Position numbers and translations under genes: made by a program. This document shows positions 55,599-64,000 of a stretch of DNA of 64,000 nt, piece after piece. Source of the DNA: Alteromonas sp. 5E99-2 (GTDB taxonomy: Bacteria; Pseudomonadota; Gammaproteobacteria; Enterobacterales; Alteromonadaceae); NCBI RefSeq assembly GCF_017368475.1, contig NZ_JAFNJE010000001.1, positions 186,001 through 250,000 on the forward strand, read 5' to 3'. Within the stretch, counting starts at the first letter, position 1. Each line of letters starts with the position of its first letter. The notes beneath the pieces are model-generated. The model made no database searches. It was given only the letters and a program-made list of their open reading frames with translations, and was not told the origin of the DNA.

Positions 55599-55764
55599 CT
55601 TTTTACTCTCCGACGAATTGTACTCTGAATAATCTCTATCTATCTCACGCGCTCTATCAGCACGCTACAACGAGGTTAAACGGTCAATTTCTTTTTATTT
55701 TAAAAAACTAGCCAAATACGTATGTAGTTTTACCTATTGTTGATATTTACAGTTTAGTTCAAAT

Positions 55765-55798
55765 TTTGTATTCAACAAGTTAACTCGTTGAATACAAA
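55765..55798. repeat. Long inverted repeat upstream of the exonuclease gene and downstream of the GST gene
   Basis: TTTGTATTCAAC and GTTGAATACAAA are exact reverse complements around AAGTTAACTC. The inner AGTT/AACT bases extend the pairing, giving a 34-nt near-perfect palindrome 10 nt after the yghU stop. It is not followed by a T-run on either strand. It could terminate the yghU transcript or bind a regulator. Confidence 0.55.
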
Positions 55799-55807
55799 TC
55801 TGTTTAT

Positions 55808-56656
55808 TTATAGCTTTCCAATAAAGTCATCCATGCTATGGCGTTCGTGCATTTGTTGACTTTCTTCGCCCCAAGATTTATTCACCAAACATGCACGTTT
55901 TGCTGCAGGTCTTGCGTCGATCATTTTAGCCCAACGCTGTAAATTGCTATAGGTTTCCACCTGTAAAAACTCTGCTGCATCATACAAACGACCAAGCACT
56001 AGCGCTCCATACCAAGGCCAAATCGCCATATCAGCTATGGTGTAATCTTCGCCGATAATAAAGGTATTTTTTTCAAGCTGCTTATCGAGCACATCTAATT
56101 GACGTTTTACTTCCATGGTGTAACGGTCGATAGGATATTCAAACTTTTCTGGCGCATAATTGTAAAAGTGTCCAAAACCACCACCAAGAAAAGGCGTACT
56201 TCCCATTTGCCAAAACAACCAATTCATGGTTTCTGTGCGCTTAGCAGGTTCAGAAGGTAAAAACGTATCAAATTTTTCCGCCAAATACACCAGGATAGAT
56301 CCTGATTCAAACACCCGTGTTTCCGGCGTAGTTGTGGTATCGAGCATGGCAGGAATTTTTGAATTCGGATTGATATCAACAAATTCACTACCAAATTGAT
56401 CACCGCTAAGAATACTCACTAAATAAGCATCATACTCAGCTTCAACAATGCCTTTTTCGATAAGCTCTTCGAATAATAATGTAGCTTTAACACCATTGGG
56501 TGTAGCCATTGAATAAAGCTGAAACGGGTGTTTCCCTCTAGGCAGCTTTCGTTCATCTCGAGCTCCGGCAGTGGGACGATTTATGCTGGCAAATTCACCA
56601 CCATTTTCAGCGTCGAAGGTCCATACTTTAGGGGGTACATAAGTTACATTAGCCAT
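55808..56656 (-). CDS. yghU: Glutathione S-transferase, YghU (Nu-class) type
   Basis: The 282 residues have the long N-terminal extension of YghU (PPKVWTFDAENGGEFASINRPTAGARDERKLPRGKHPFQLYSMATPNG) before the thioredoxin-like domain. NPNSKIPAMLD and ESGSILVYLAEKF form the glutathione site, and an all-helix C-domain has FIIGEDYTIADMAIWPWYG. Known relatives reduce organic disulfides and peroxides with two bound glutathiones. It is monocistronic. Confidence 0.92.
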   Translation of the reverse strand: MANVTYVPPKVWTFDAENGGEFASINRPTAGARDERKLPRGKHPFQLYSMATPNGVKATLLFEELIEKGIVEAEYDAYLVSILSGDQFGSEFVDINPNSKIPAMLDTTTTPETRVFESGSILVYLAEKFDTFLPSEPAKRTETMNWLFWQMGSTPFLGGGFGHFYNYAPEKFEYPIDRYTMEVKRQLDVLDKQLEKNTFIIGEDYTIADMAIWPWYGALVLGRLYDAAEFLQVETYSNLQRWAKMIDARPAAKRACLVNKSWGEESQQMHERHSMDDFIGKL

Positions 56657-56755
56657 TTTGATCTCCGCTATATAGAATAGTTCACTATATACCTTGACCG
56701 TATAAGTTGAGATTTTTATTCGACAAAATGTAACGTGTGAATGATGAGTGCTTAG

Positions 56756-57202
56756 TTATCTCAGCGTACTGGGTAATTTCAACGTTGCTGTGGCGACACT
56801 AACTTCAGCAAAAAAGGCGATTAATCCACCGGTTATAAAACCAATAGCAGTGAAAAATAACACCAAAATAGCCGTGTCTAAATCTGCTGTGGCTTTACCA
56901 CTCAACAAAATCACAATGATAGTGCTACAGACCACGACCGCAGCCGCGGTTAAGAAGTTAATCGCCCAATTAGCTAACCTGAGCCGTTTTCCTAAAGACC
57001 GTATTTCTCTGCGTTTTCTAGGAGTCAATTCTAACGTTGCGTCTTCAATGTGCTCTTCGAACCAGCGTAGTCTGTCAATAATACGAGCAACACGTCCAGT
57101 TACAACATTAAGCATAGTACCTACCCCTACAATCAAAAATACAGGAGTCAATGCTATTTGTATGAGTTGAACAACGGTCTGTTCATCGCCTGGCGTTACC
57201 AT
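56756..57202 (-). CDS. DUF2721 membrane protein
   Basis: 148 residues. An N-terminal helix QLIQIALTPVFLIVGVGTMLNVVTGRVARIIDR with the family's LNV..GR..RI.DR pattern is followed by a polar helix pair and two C-terminal membrane segments (LANWAINFLTAAAVVVCSTIIVILL; AILVLFFTAIGFITGGLIAFFAEV). The family has no known function. Isolated gene. Confidence 0.85.
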   Translation of the reverse strand: MVTPGDEQTVVQLIQIALTPVFLIVGVGTMLNVVTGRVARIIDRLRWFEEHIEDATLELTPRKRREIRSLGKRLRLANWAINFLTAAAVVVCSTIIVILLSGKATADLDTAILVLFFTAIGFITGGLIAFFAEVSVATATLKLPSTLR

Positions 57203-57455
57203 GTTAATCCTCTAAACCATTGGTACTACGTGATTTTTAAATAAATTTACCCAATGGGCATGTAAGTGATAATAGATAAATTCACACTGAAAGCAAATTA
57301 ATTAAGGAAAAACAATTTAAGCGTAGGAATTATGAGTACTGAAAGGGTAATTATTAAAACTAACATACGATGCAAGCTCTATATGCTCATAACTCAGAGC
57401 ATTGCACCGTAATACCTTAATTAAAGTATCAAAGTTGTCAGATCTTATATAGCTA

Positions 57456-59363
57456 TCATTGAGTCGTGCACTCAGAAGTGGTCACTTTAGTTTTGTCTTT
57501 CCAATCTAACCTGGCTTCTTTGGTTGTTAGATCTACCCATACATCCACATTTTCATATGATCTTTGATAGATAAATTTATCTTTTGTCGGAGAACCTAAT
57601 GGCGCGCCTAAACGATAACTAAATTCATCTATAAAGCTTGTATTCCATGCTTCTTGTGCACTGGATTTTGCGTTAACAGATGCTTGATAACTAAAGAATG
57701 CGCCTTCTTCGGCCACTATTAGAAAAACGGCTAGCGGATAACTCACATTATCTTTCGCATATTGAACCTTACCTTCAAAATCATCAGGCTCTGCATCACC
57801 ACCGGTATCATGTGGACTTGTTTGGAAGTGTATTTCCTTTCCTTTTGAAAGCGCTTCTCTCATAGCTTGAATAGATATAGCCGTTGCTTCAGCTTCATTT
57901 AATGCCGTACCTGGAAACGACCACCGTTCCAAATAAGAACCATCAGCGACTTCCATCAACCCTCGATTACTATTCGTTCGTTCAGTCCTAATAATATTAC
58001 CAATGACTTTTTTACCTTCTGGTATTGCATTGTATAGGTCTTCCAACATTCTTACGTAATTGTTCGCTGGCTCTCCGTTAGGAAACACATCTTTGAACGC
58101 GCCGTTTACCACTTTGTCAACAAATACACCATCTAATACGTCATAGCTCATAGCGGTTACAGGAGCTTGTATCCACCAGTCTCTTAACGCCTCGACTTCA
58201 TAGTTATAGGTAAAATACAGGTCCTTGAATAAAATAGGGATACCGTTGTCGTCAAGGTCACTCCATTCATTGGGAATGTAGTTTTCATTGGCTCTATATC
58301 CATCGTAATTTATCTCTGAGTTCCAATAAAAAAGCGTCGTTATGCTAGGCTCCTTTTCTTTTAACCTTGTTGCAAAAGAAACCATCCCATCATCAACATA
58401 GGTAAAGCCTTGGTTATTCGACTTTTCTAAAAGTACGATTTGATAATGTGACGCTATATCCTCTATTTCATCATCAGTCATTGGCTCTGAATTTCTGACT
58501 GCTAGCCAGCGAGGAACATTGTCCCAACAAAAATTAGATTTAGGTACGTTTTTTGTTTGAGCAGGATACGTTTTACCAAAATTAGACGCATTGCTAAACA
58601 ATGAATAATCACTTAAATCATTAAAGCCACCAGACTCTGTATCGTTAATCAATATCGAAAAACGAATTGAAGATACGGCCCATTCTCTGATATCCGCTAA
58701 AACCGTACTACCTGCACCAGTTAAAACAATTTCTTGTTCATCTTCGACACTATAATCTATAGAAAAGTTTGTGGTATAAGATGTTAAACCTTCACCTTGG
58801 CCTTTAACGATTTTATGTGAATGGCCTCCATTGGTTTCATAAACGCCAAATAGATTAAAGCCGCCAAATTCTAGTTCAAATTTATCTGCTAGATTAGAAA
58901 ATGACAGGTTCTCTACGGTGAATACAATGGTTTCACCTTCGTCTATGTCACTAATATCCTCTTGACTATTCACTCCCCAAGTATTATTTCCCAGCGCCAC
59001 ATCTGATTCTGCTCCAAGGCCGCTCATAGACGATGCGTTTTCCTCTTCGCTATAACTGAAAATCGATCCCTCGTAAGCTTTGACCACGAGATCAAAGGTG
59101 ACTTGATCTAATACTCCATTATCATCGTAGTCATCTTCAATTGCTATTTGGTATGTTTGTGTATTTCCACTGTTCACCGATGTAATAGAAACATTAGATG
59201 AAGAAATGTTGTGTACTTGAGTTCCATTAGTGATTTCTAAATCACTTTCAAGTTGAGATGTAGAGCCTGCATTTGCTTTTGCAGTAACCCATAATTTGGT
59301 GTTTTGAGCTAAACACGCGAAATGAACGAAGAAAAGAAAGGTAAAAACGGATAACTTTTTCAT
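57456..59363 (-). CDS. Secreted putative glycoside hydrolase (GHL15-like)
   Basis: The 635 residues have a signal peptide ending LAQ (MKKLSVFTFLFFVHFACLA|Q), about 270 residues of beta-rich repeats, and a TIM-barrel-like C-terminal half (PRWLAVRNSEPMTDDEIEDIASHYQIVLLEK, TLFYWNSEINYDGYRANENY, DVLDGVFVDKVVNGAFKDVF). That half resembles the putative glycoside hydrolase group GHL15. The FVDK Asp and a later EAEA/ERW region are possible catalytic acids. It has no partner genes here. The ATG at 59363 has AAGG about 10 nt upstream. A polysaccharide substrate is likely but unidentified. Confidence 0.68.
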   Translation of the reverse strand: MKKLSVFTFLFFVHFACLAQNTKLWVTAKANAGSTSQLESDLEITNGTQVHNISSSNVSITSVNSGNTQTYQIAIEDDYDDNGVLDQVTFDLVVKAYEGSIFSYSEEENASSMSGLGAESDVALGNNTWGVNSQEDISDIDEGETIVFTVENLSFSNLADKFELEFGGFNLFGVYETNGGHSHKIVKGQGEGLTSYTTNFSIDYSVEDEQEIVLTGAGSTVLADIREWAVSSIRFSILINDTESGGFNDLSDYSLFSNASNFGKTYPAQTKNVPKSNFCWDNVPRWLAVRNSEPMTDDEIEDIASHYQIVLLEKSNNQGFTYVDDGMVSFATRLKEKEPSITTLFYWNSEINYDGYRANENYIPNEWSDLDDNGIPILFKDLYFTYNYEVEALRDWWIQAPVTAMSYDVLDGVFVDKVVNGAFKDVFPNGEPANNYVRMLEDLYNAIPEGKKVIGNIIRTERTNSNRGLMEVADGSYLERWSFPGTALNEAEATAISIQAMREALSKGKEIHFQTSPHDTGGDAEPDDFEGKVQYAKDNVSYPLAVFLIVAEEGAFFSYQASVNAKSSAQEAWNTSFIDEFSYRLGAPLGSPTKDKFIYQRSYENVDVWVDLTTKEARLDWKDKTKVTTSECTTQ

Positions 59364-59555
59364 TTGGATTAACCTTATAACTTTCACAAATATATTTAAA
59401 TCAAATGATTACATTAACTTTGTGAAAAAAATCATCATGAAATTCAATGCCTACGCCTTAAAAATAAACAGCATAGACTCCGTTTTCGACTGTAACTTAA
59501 TTAGGATAACGACTAGTTAATTTATAGCTGAACCGCTATTTATTAAAGATGAAAA

Positions 59556-59904
<349 letters not shown>

Positions 59905-59911
59905 AGGCAGG

Positions 59912-59917
59912 ATTATA
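59912..59917 (-). promoter_or_regulatory. -10 box of rnpB
   Basis: TATAAT on the minus strand, about 8 nt before the predicted RNA 5' end. I see no good TTGACA-like box at 16-18 nt upstream. Confidence 0.6.
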
Positions 59918-59944
59918 CAGCTACATAAGGTACTTTAGGAAGTA

Positions 59945-60667
59945 CTACTTAGGTAATACCGCATTGTGATATACATCTTGTACATCATCGCAGTCGTTTA
60001 ACATGTCCATAAACTTCTCGAACATGGGTAAATCGTCTTCGCTAATATCAACGTGTACTTGAGGAACAAAGCTAATTTCGTCAGCATCAAGCACAAGATC
60101 AGGATAAGCCTGAGCCAATGCAGTTTTTACTGCAAAAAACTCAGTGTGTGGTGCGAAAACAGTGATTTTCCCGTCTTCTTGCTCAACGTCAGTGACATCT
60201 ACATCAGCTTCCATCAGCACTTCTAAGATTGCATCTTCGTCGTCACCAGAAAATTGGAAAATCGCTTGATGATCAAACATGTGCGCAACCGCGCCCTGTG
60301 CGCCAATTTTTGCATTTGTTTTGGTAAAGCAATTACGTACATCAGTAATGGTGCGATTGTTATTGTCGGTTAAACAATCAACAATGACCATGCAATTACC
60401 TGGACCAAACCCCTCGTAACGAGCTGGAACGAAATCTTCACCTGCGCCGCCAGCAGCTTTATCAATGGCTTTATCAATAACATGACCGGGTACTTGGTCT
60501 TTTTTGGCTTTTTCCATTAACCGCTTTAACGCCAAATTGGTATCGGGGTCAGGTCCGCCATTTTTAGCGCACACATAAATTTCTTTACCGTACTTGGAAT
60601 AAACTTTGGTTTTTGCACCGGCTGTTTTTGCCATTGATGCTTTTCTTACTTCGAAGGCTCGACCCAT
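59945..60667 (-). CDS. YebC/PmpR-family protein, YeeN-type
   Basis: 240 residues with the YebC fold: N-terminal [46 protein letters not shown], then [23 protein letters not shown] and [22 protein letters not shown]. The opening GRAFEVRK with KTKVYSKYG is the YeeN subgroup rather than YebC proper (GHSKWANIKH). The family acts in transcription control or in relieving ribosome stalling. It is followed by rnpB on the same strand, 41 bp away. Confidence 0.88.
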   Translation of the reverse strand: MGRAFEVRKASMAKTAGAKTKVYSKYGKEIYVCAKNGGPDPDTNLALKRLMEKAKKDQVPGHVIDKAIDKAAGGAGEDFVPARYEGFGPGNCMVIVDCLTDNNNRTITDVRNCFTKTNAKIGAQGAVAHMFDHQAIFQFSGDDEDAILEVLMEADVDVTDVEQEDGKITVFAPHTEFFAVKTALAQAYPDLVLDADEISFVPQVHVDISEDDLPMFEKFMDMLNDCDDVQDVYHNAVLPK

Positions 60668-60728
60668 TGGGGACTCTCTTATTTTCTATTAATATTTATT
60701 ACGTGTAAGTTTACCTAACACATGACTT

Positions 60729-61823
60729 TTAGGGCAAATGCTCTTTTTTCAAATAATCAGTAGACTGCATCTCTTGTAAACGACTTAAACAGCGTTTGAA
60801 TTCAAAGGAAAGTAAGCCGTCGCTATATAAATCATGCATATTGACCTCTGCCGATATGATAACCTTAACATGCCTTTCATAGAACTCATCAATCATTGCG
60901 ATAAAGCGCCTTGCCACATCGTCGTTTTTTTCACCCATAACAACTACGTTTGCAATCAACACAGTATGGAAAAGTCGACTCAATTCAATGTAATCTGATT
61001 GGCCTCTGGGGCCATCACACAAATCTGAGAATTCAATCATTAGCACACCATCGGAATTGCGAAGTGTATTAATAGAGCGGCTATTTACCTCTATTGGGCT
61101 ATTTGATGCGCCCGGTTCGCAAGACAATTGCTCAAAATAATTGTGAAGATTTTCTGTGGCTTGGATATCAAGAGGAAAATGGTAAATCTCAGCCTGTTCT
61201 AATGTTCTTAGCCTGTAATCTACGCCACTGTCTACATTGACGATATGAGTTCGTTCATTCAATAACGCTATTGCGGGTAAAAACCGCGCCCGTTGTAAAC
61301 CATTTTTGTACAACTGATCAGGAACAATATTTGATGTAGCAACTAGCACAATATTGTGCTCAAACAACGCCTCAAGTAAGGTGCCCAAAATCATTGCATC
61401 GGTAATATCGGAAACAAAAAATTCATCAAAACAAATTATTTTCGTTTCAGCCGCTAAGGTTTTAGCAATTCTTTGTAATGGATCTTGTTGGCCTGCTGCG
61501 TGTTTTAGTTCTTCATGGATACGTTGCATAAAGCGGTGAAAATGTGTACGCATTTTGTTTTCAAATGGTAGACAATCATAAAACGTATCAACTAAATACG
61601 TTTTACCCCGCCCTACACCACCCCAAAAATAAATGCCTTTAACATTCACATCCTGAGGTTTACTCCACAAGCCTGTTAACTTTGCCTTCCATCCCATAGA
61701 GGTTGGCGTTGAAACTAGGTCATCGTAGAGTCGCTGTAGCTCTTTAACTGCGTTTTCTTGCGCTTCGTCGTAACTAAAGTCGTCTCGTTTTAGGTCTATT
61801 CGGTACTTTTCTAATGGCGTCAT
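60729..61823 (-). CDS. zapE: ZapE, AFG1-like ATPase of cell division
   Basis: 364 residues of an AAA-type ATPase. Walker A GGVGRGKT is at 68-75, Walker B CFDEFFVSDITDAMIL includes Asp133-Glu134, and an arginine-rich region NGLQRARFLPAIALL follows. The E. coli protein binds FtsZ at the constricting ring. It is divergent from zapG(yhcB)-degQ, the same arrangement as in E. coli (zapE / yhcB-degQ), which supports the call. Confidence 0.93.
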   Translation of the reverse strand: MTPLEKYRIDLKRDDFSYDEAQENAVKELQRLYDDLVSTPTSMGWKAKLTGLWSKPQDVNVKGIYFWGGVGRGKTYLVDTFYDCLPFENKMRTHFHRFMQRIHEELKHAAGQQDPLQRIAKTLAAETKIICFDEFFVSDITDAMILGTLLEALFEHNIVLVATSNIVPDQLYKNGLQRARFLPAIALLNERTHIVNVDSGVDYRLRTLEQAEIYHFPLDIQATENLHNYFEQLSCEPGASNSPIEVNSRSINTLRNSDGVLMIEFSDLCDGPRGQSDYIELSRLFHTVLIANVVVMGEKNDDVARRFIAMIDEFYERHVKVIISAEVNMHDLYSDGLLSFEFKRCLSRLQEMQSTDYLKKEHLP

Positions 61824-61973
61824 TACGCCTATTCTCCCAAACTTAATGCTAAACTAAATAGCAGGTCATAACGTAATTGGCTACATCGACCGCTTGAATT
61901 TTTGATTTGTGGCCTTAATTTAACATGTATTCGCGTTAGAATCGCGCCTACATGGGTATCTTGGAGTAAACAG

Positions 61974-62435
61974 ATGGAAATCGTAATTTCGTTAGGCTTA
62001 GTTATTGTTGGTGGTGTTATTGGCTTTTTTATTGGTCGGCATTTTTATGGACAAGGACCATCTCAGGAATCAATTTCTCAGGCACAACAAGATTTAAAAG
62101 CGGTATTAAGTGAGCAAACGGAGCGTCATGTTTTTCAATCACAGCAACTCGTGCAAAATATTGAAAAACAATGCTCAGCGCTAAATCAGCAATTAGAAGC
62201 ATATCAAGATTTATTATCACCAACCTCAAATTCGAATGAAGACGACACTGTGCCTTTTTTCGGCGAACACGCTAGCACTTATCTACGCAATCAGTTGGAT
62301 ACCAGTGACACAAGTAAAAATTCTAGTCAGCATGATACCCAACCTCGAGATTTCGCTGCAGCCGGATCTGGGCTATTTACCGGACAAACTGGTGAGGGAA
62401 ATAACAAAGAAGAAGGAACCAATTCTAAAACTTAG
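61974..62435 (+). CDS. zapG: ZapG/YhcB (DUF1043) cell envelope protein
   Basis: 153 residues with one N-terminal membrane helix (IVISLGLVIVGGVIGFFIGRHFYG), a helical coiled region (about 30-85), and a polar acidic tail. This is the YhcB/DUF1043 layout; the E. coli protein links divisome and peptidoglycan synthesis. The ATG at 61974 has TTGGAG 8 nt upstream; the earlier start at 61902 lacks a site and would put a spurious stretch before the membrane helix. Confidence 0.9.
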   Translation: MEIVISLGLVIVGGVIGFFIGRHFYGQGPSQESISQAQQDLKAVLSEQTERHVFQSQQLVQNIEKQCSALNQQLEAYQDLLSPTSNSNEDDTVPFFGEHASTYLRNQLDTSDTSKNSSQHDTQPRDFAAAGSGLFTGQTGEGNNKEEGTNSKT

Positions 62436-62542
62436 CGTCTTAAAATTTAGAGTAATAGTGCGTGCTAAGCTCTACTGTATAGTTTTTCAGCAAAGATCAA
62501 CACGCGCTAATGTAAATGTGAAAATCAGGAGACATTCCGTCA

Positions 62543-63907
62543 ATGAGTTTATTAGTTCGTAGAACCTTAATCGCCAGTAGCCTAGTGCTGAGTACTATGG
62601 CTATTTCACTACCGAGCCACTCAGCATTACCGTTTTTCAATACAGCAAAAGGAGAAGTTCCCTCCTTAGCACCTATGCTTCAAGAAGCAACGCCAGCGGT
62701 GGTGAGTATATCTGTAGAAGGTACACAAACATCCAATCAACGTGTCCCAGAGATGTTTCGTTACTTCTTTGGAGCACCACAAGAGCAAGTTCAAGAGCGC
62801 CCATTTAAAGGGCTAGGTTCTGGTGTCATCATTGACGCTAAAGAAGGCTATGTAGTCACTAATAGCCATGTTGTAAACAACGCAGATCAAATCACAGTAA
62901 AATTGACTGATGGCAGAGAGCTTGTAGCGAAGAAGTTAGGTGTCGATGAGCAAAGTGACATTGCGTTGCTTAAGATAGACCCTGAAGACTTAGTGGCGAT
63001 ACCTTTAGCAAACTCTGATGAGCTGTTAGTCGGTGATTTTGTTGTTGCTATCGGAAATCCTTTTGGGCTTAATCAAACCGTTACCTCAGGTATTGTTAGT
63101 GCGCTGGGTCGCTCGGGCTTAAACATAGGCGCATTTGAAAACTTTATTCAAACTGACGCTGCTATTAACCGTGGAAATTCGGGTGGTGCCTTAGTTAACC
63201 TACATGGCGAACTTGTAGGTATTAACACCGCAATATTTGGTCCCAATGGTGGTAACGTAGGCATTGGGTTCGCTATTCCAAGTAATATGATGAAACGTTT
63301 AATTGATCAAATTATAGAGTTTGGTGAAGTACGCAGAGGCCTACTTGGTATCGCGGGTAACGATGTTGATGCAGGACTAGCTGAAGCAATGAATTCCGAA
63401 GTTAATAAAGGTGCCTTTGTTAACGAAGTACAACCTGATTCTGCAGCAGATAAAGGTGGTATTGAGGCTGGAGACATTATCATAGCAGTTAATGGTCGAG
63501 CACTTGAAAGCTTCCAAGAACTTCGTGCAAAAGTCAGTAGCATGGGAGCCGGCGCAGAAGTAGAGCTGACAGTTTTACGCCACGGCAAAAAAGAAAAACT
63601 CACTGTAATACTAGATGATGCATCGGATACTGAAGTTACTGCTGCTGACATTTTACCCGTATTGCAAGGCGCAACATTAGCCCCTGGACAGGACGTGAGA
63701 GGCAATGAAGGCGTACAGGTAACTGAAGTTGAAAACAACACCCCTGCAGCTCGATTTGGCCTTAAAGCCGATGATGTGATTGTTGCTGTAAATCGCCAAA
63801 GAGTTAAATCCATTGCTGAGTTTAGATCCATTGTTGATGAAGCCAACGGCGTAATTGCAATGAATGTTAACAGAGGCAACAAGAGTCTTTATTTAGTCAT
63901 TCGTTAA
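62543..63907 (+). CDS. degQ: DegQ-type periplasmic serine protease
   Basis: 454 residues of the Do/HtrA family. A signal peptide ends about SHSA. The trypsin-like domain has the triad His109 (TNSHVV), Asp139 (SDIALLKI) and Ser213 (GNSGGAL), with the short LA loop of DegQ. Two PDZ domains follow, about 265-350 and 370-450. It degrades misfolded envelope proteins. Synteny after zapG matches E. coli yhcB-degQ. A hairpin terminator follows, so any degS is in a separate transcript. Confidence 0.94.
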   Translation: MSLLVRRTLIASSLVLSTMAISLPSHSALPFFNTAKGEVPSLAPMLQEATPAVVSISVEGTQTSNQRVPEMFRYFFGAPQEQVQERPFKGLGSGVIIDAKEGYVVTNSHVVNNADQITVKLTDGRELVAKKLGVDEQSDIALLKIDPEDLVAIPLANSDELLVGDFVVAIGNPFGLNQTVTSGIVSALGRSGLNIGAFENFIQTDAAINRGNSGGALVNLHGELVGINTAIFGPNGGNVGIGFAIPSNMMKRLIDQIIEFGEVRRGLLGIAGNDVDAGLAEAMNSEVNKGAFVNEVQPDSAADKGGIEAGDIIIAVNGRALESFQELRAKVSSMGAGAEVELTVLRHGKKEKLTVILDDASDTEVTAADILPVLQGATLAPGQDVRGNEGVQVTEVENNTPAARFGLKADDVIVAVNRQRVKSIAEFRSIVDEANGVIAMNVNRGNKSLYLVIR

Positions 63908-63930
63908 ACTTTGACTATTGATTTACCAAT

Positions 63931-63961
63931 AAAAACGCCAACATTTCGTTGGCGTTTTTTT
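63931..63961 (+). terminator. Intrinsic terminator of degQ
   Basis: AAAACGCCAAC - ATTTC - GTTGGCGTTTT with a 6-7 T run, 24 nt after the degQ stop. Strong, GC-rich stem. Confidence 0.92.
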
Positions 63962-64000
63962 ATGGATATATAGAGATAAACTCATTCAGATGCTATCCTT

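Noticed and set aside
57331-57411. 26-codon plus-strand frame (MSTERVIIKTNIRC...) with AGGA before its ATG
   Set aside because: Too short, no family features, and isolated in a 253-bp gap; chance is likely.
63307-63882. 191-codon minus-strand frame
   Set aside because: Complement of the degQ PDZ region; no start site and Ser/Pro-rich shadow composition.

Overview
The window looks like chromosome of a marine gammaproteobacterium of the order Alteromonadales, probably an Alteromonadaceae relative of Paraglaciecola, Glaciecola or Alteromonas. The gene order zapE / zapG(yhcB)-degQ, tkt-epd-pgk next to metK, ppk-ppx and pstC-pstA-pstB-phoU is gammaproteobacterial. The AT-rich coding style, Ni superoxide dismutase, sulfotransferases in an exopolysaccharide locus and a PEP-CTERM-like protein fit a marine particle- or biofilm-dwelling member. 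The genus is an inference.

Layout. (1) 1-18270: a Wzx/Wzy-type exopolysaccharide (EPS) locus. It has dTDP-rhamnose genes rmlA-C-D-B followed by the start of a low-molecular-weight tyrosine phosphatase (minus strand); an export operon of outer-membrane barrel, short Wza-like protein and fused Wzc tyrosine kinase with a trailing nucleotidyltransferase (plus strand); and an assembly operon (minus strand) of a priming phosphotransferase, two sulfotransferases, a polymerase, three glycosyltransferases and a flippase. The product is probably a sulfated, rhamnose-containing EPS. (2) 18371-24736: a lasso-peptide biosynthetic cluster. The precursor gene is only 48 codons (19380-19526). Its leader carries the YxxPxLxxxG...T motif, and its core starts with Gly and has Asp8/Glu9. 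Around it are a HprK-like kinase, an asparagine-synthetase-like cyclase, a transglutaminase-like leader peptidase (B2), a PqqD-like recognition element (B1) and an ABC exporter (D). A PEP-CTERM-like surface protein is encoded directly upstream of the precursor. Two near-identical sigma-54-like promoters, each 58 nt before its start codon, precede the EPS assembly operon and the PEP-CTERM/precursor unit, suggesting that the two systems are co-regulated.

(3) 24753-33866: oxyR, the phosphate permease pit, the Pst phosphate transporter without pstS, gcvR, and a Ni-SOD cassette (sodN, sodX, a His-rich membrane peptide). (4) 34141-44578: an iron region with three Fur-like boxes: a TonB receptor, two imelysin lipoproteins, two di-haem DUF1111 lipoproteins, a DUF1513 Tat protein, two unknown Fur-boxed genes and a small membrane protein. 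(5) 44847-55598: polyphosphate genes ppk-ppx, the tkt-epd-pgk-aldolase glycolysis cluster (with a class I aldolase), and metK preceded by four tandem Met boxes. (6) 55808-64000: a yghU-type GST, a DUF2721 protein, an orphan secreted glycoside-hydrolase-like protein, RNase P RNA (rnpB), a YebC/YeeN protein, zapE, zapG and degQ.

I saw no tRNA, rRNA, CRISPR array, transposase or integrase. The most interesting system is the lasso-peptide cluster embedded beside the EPS locus, because of its short precursor, its kinase and its link to a PEP-CTERM protein.
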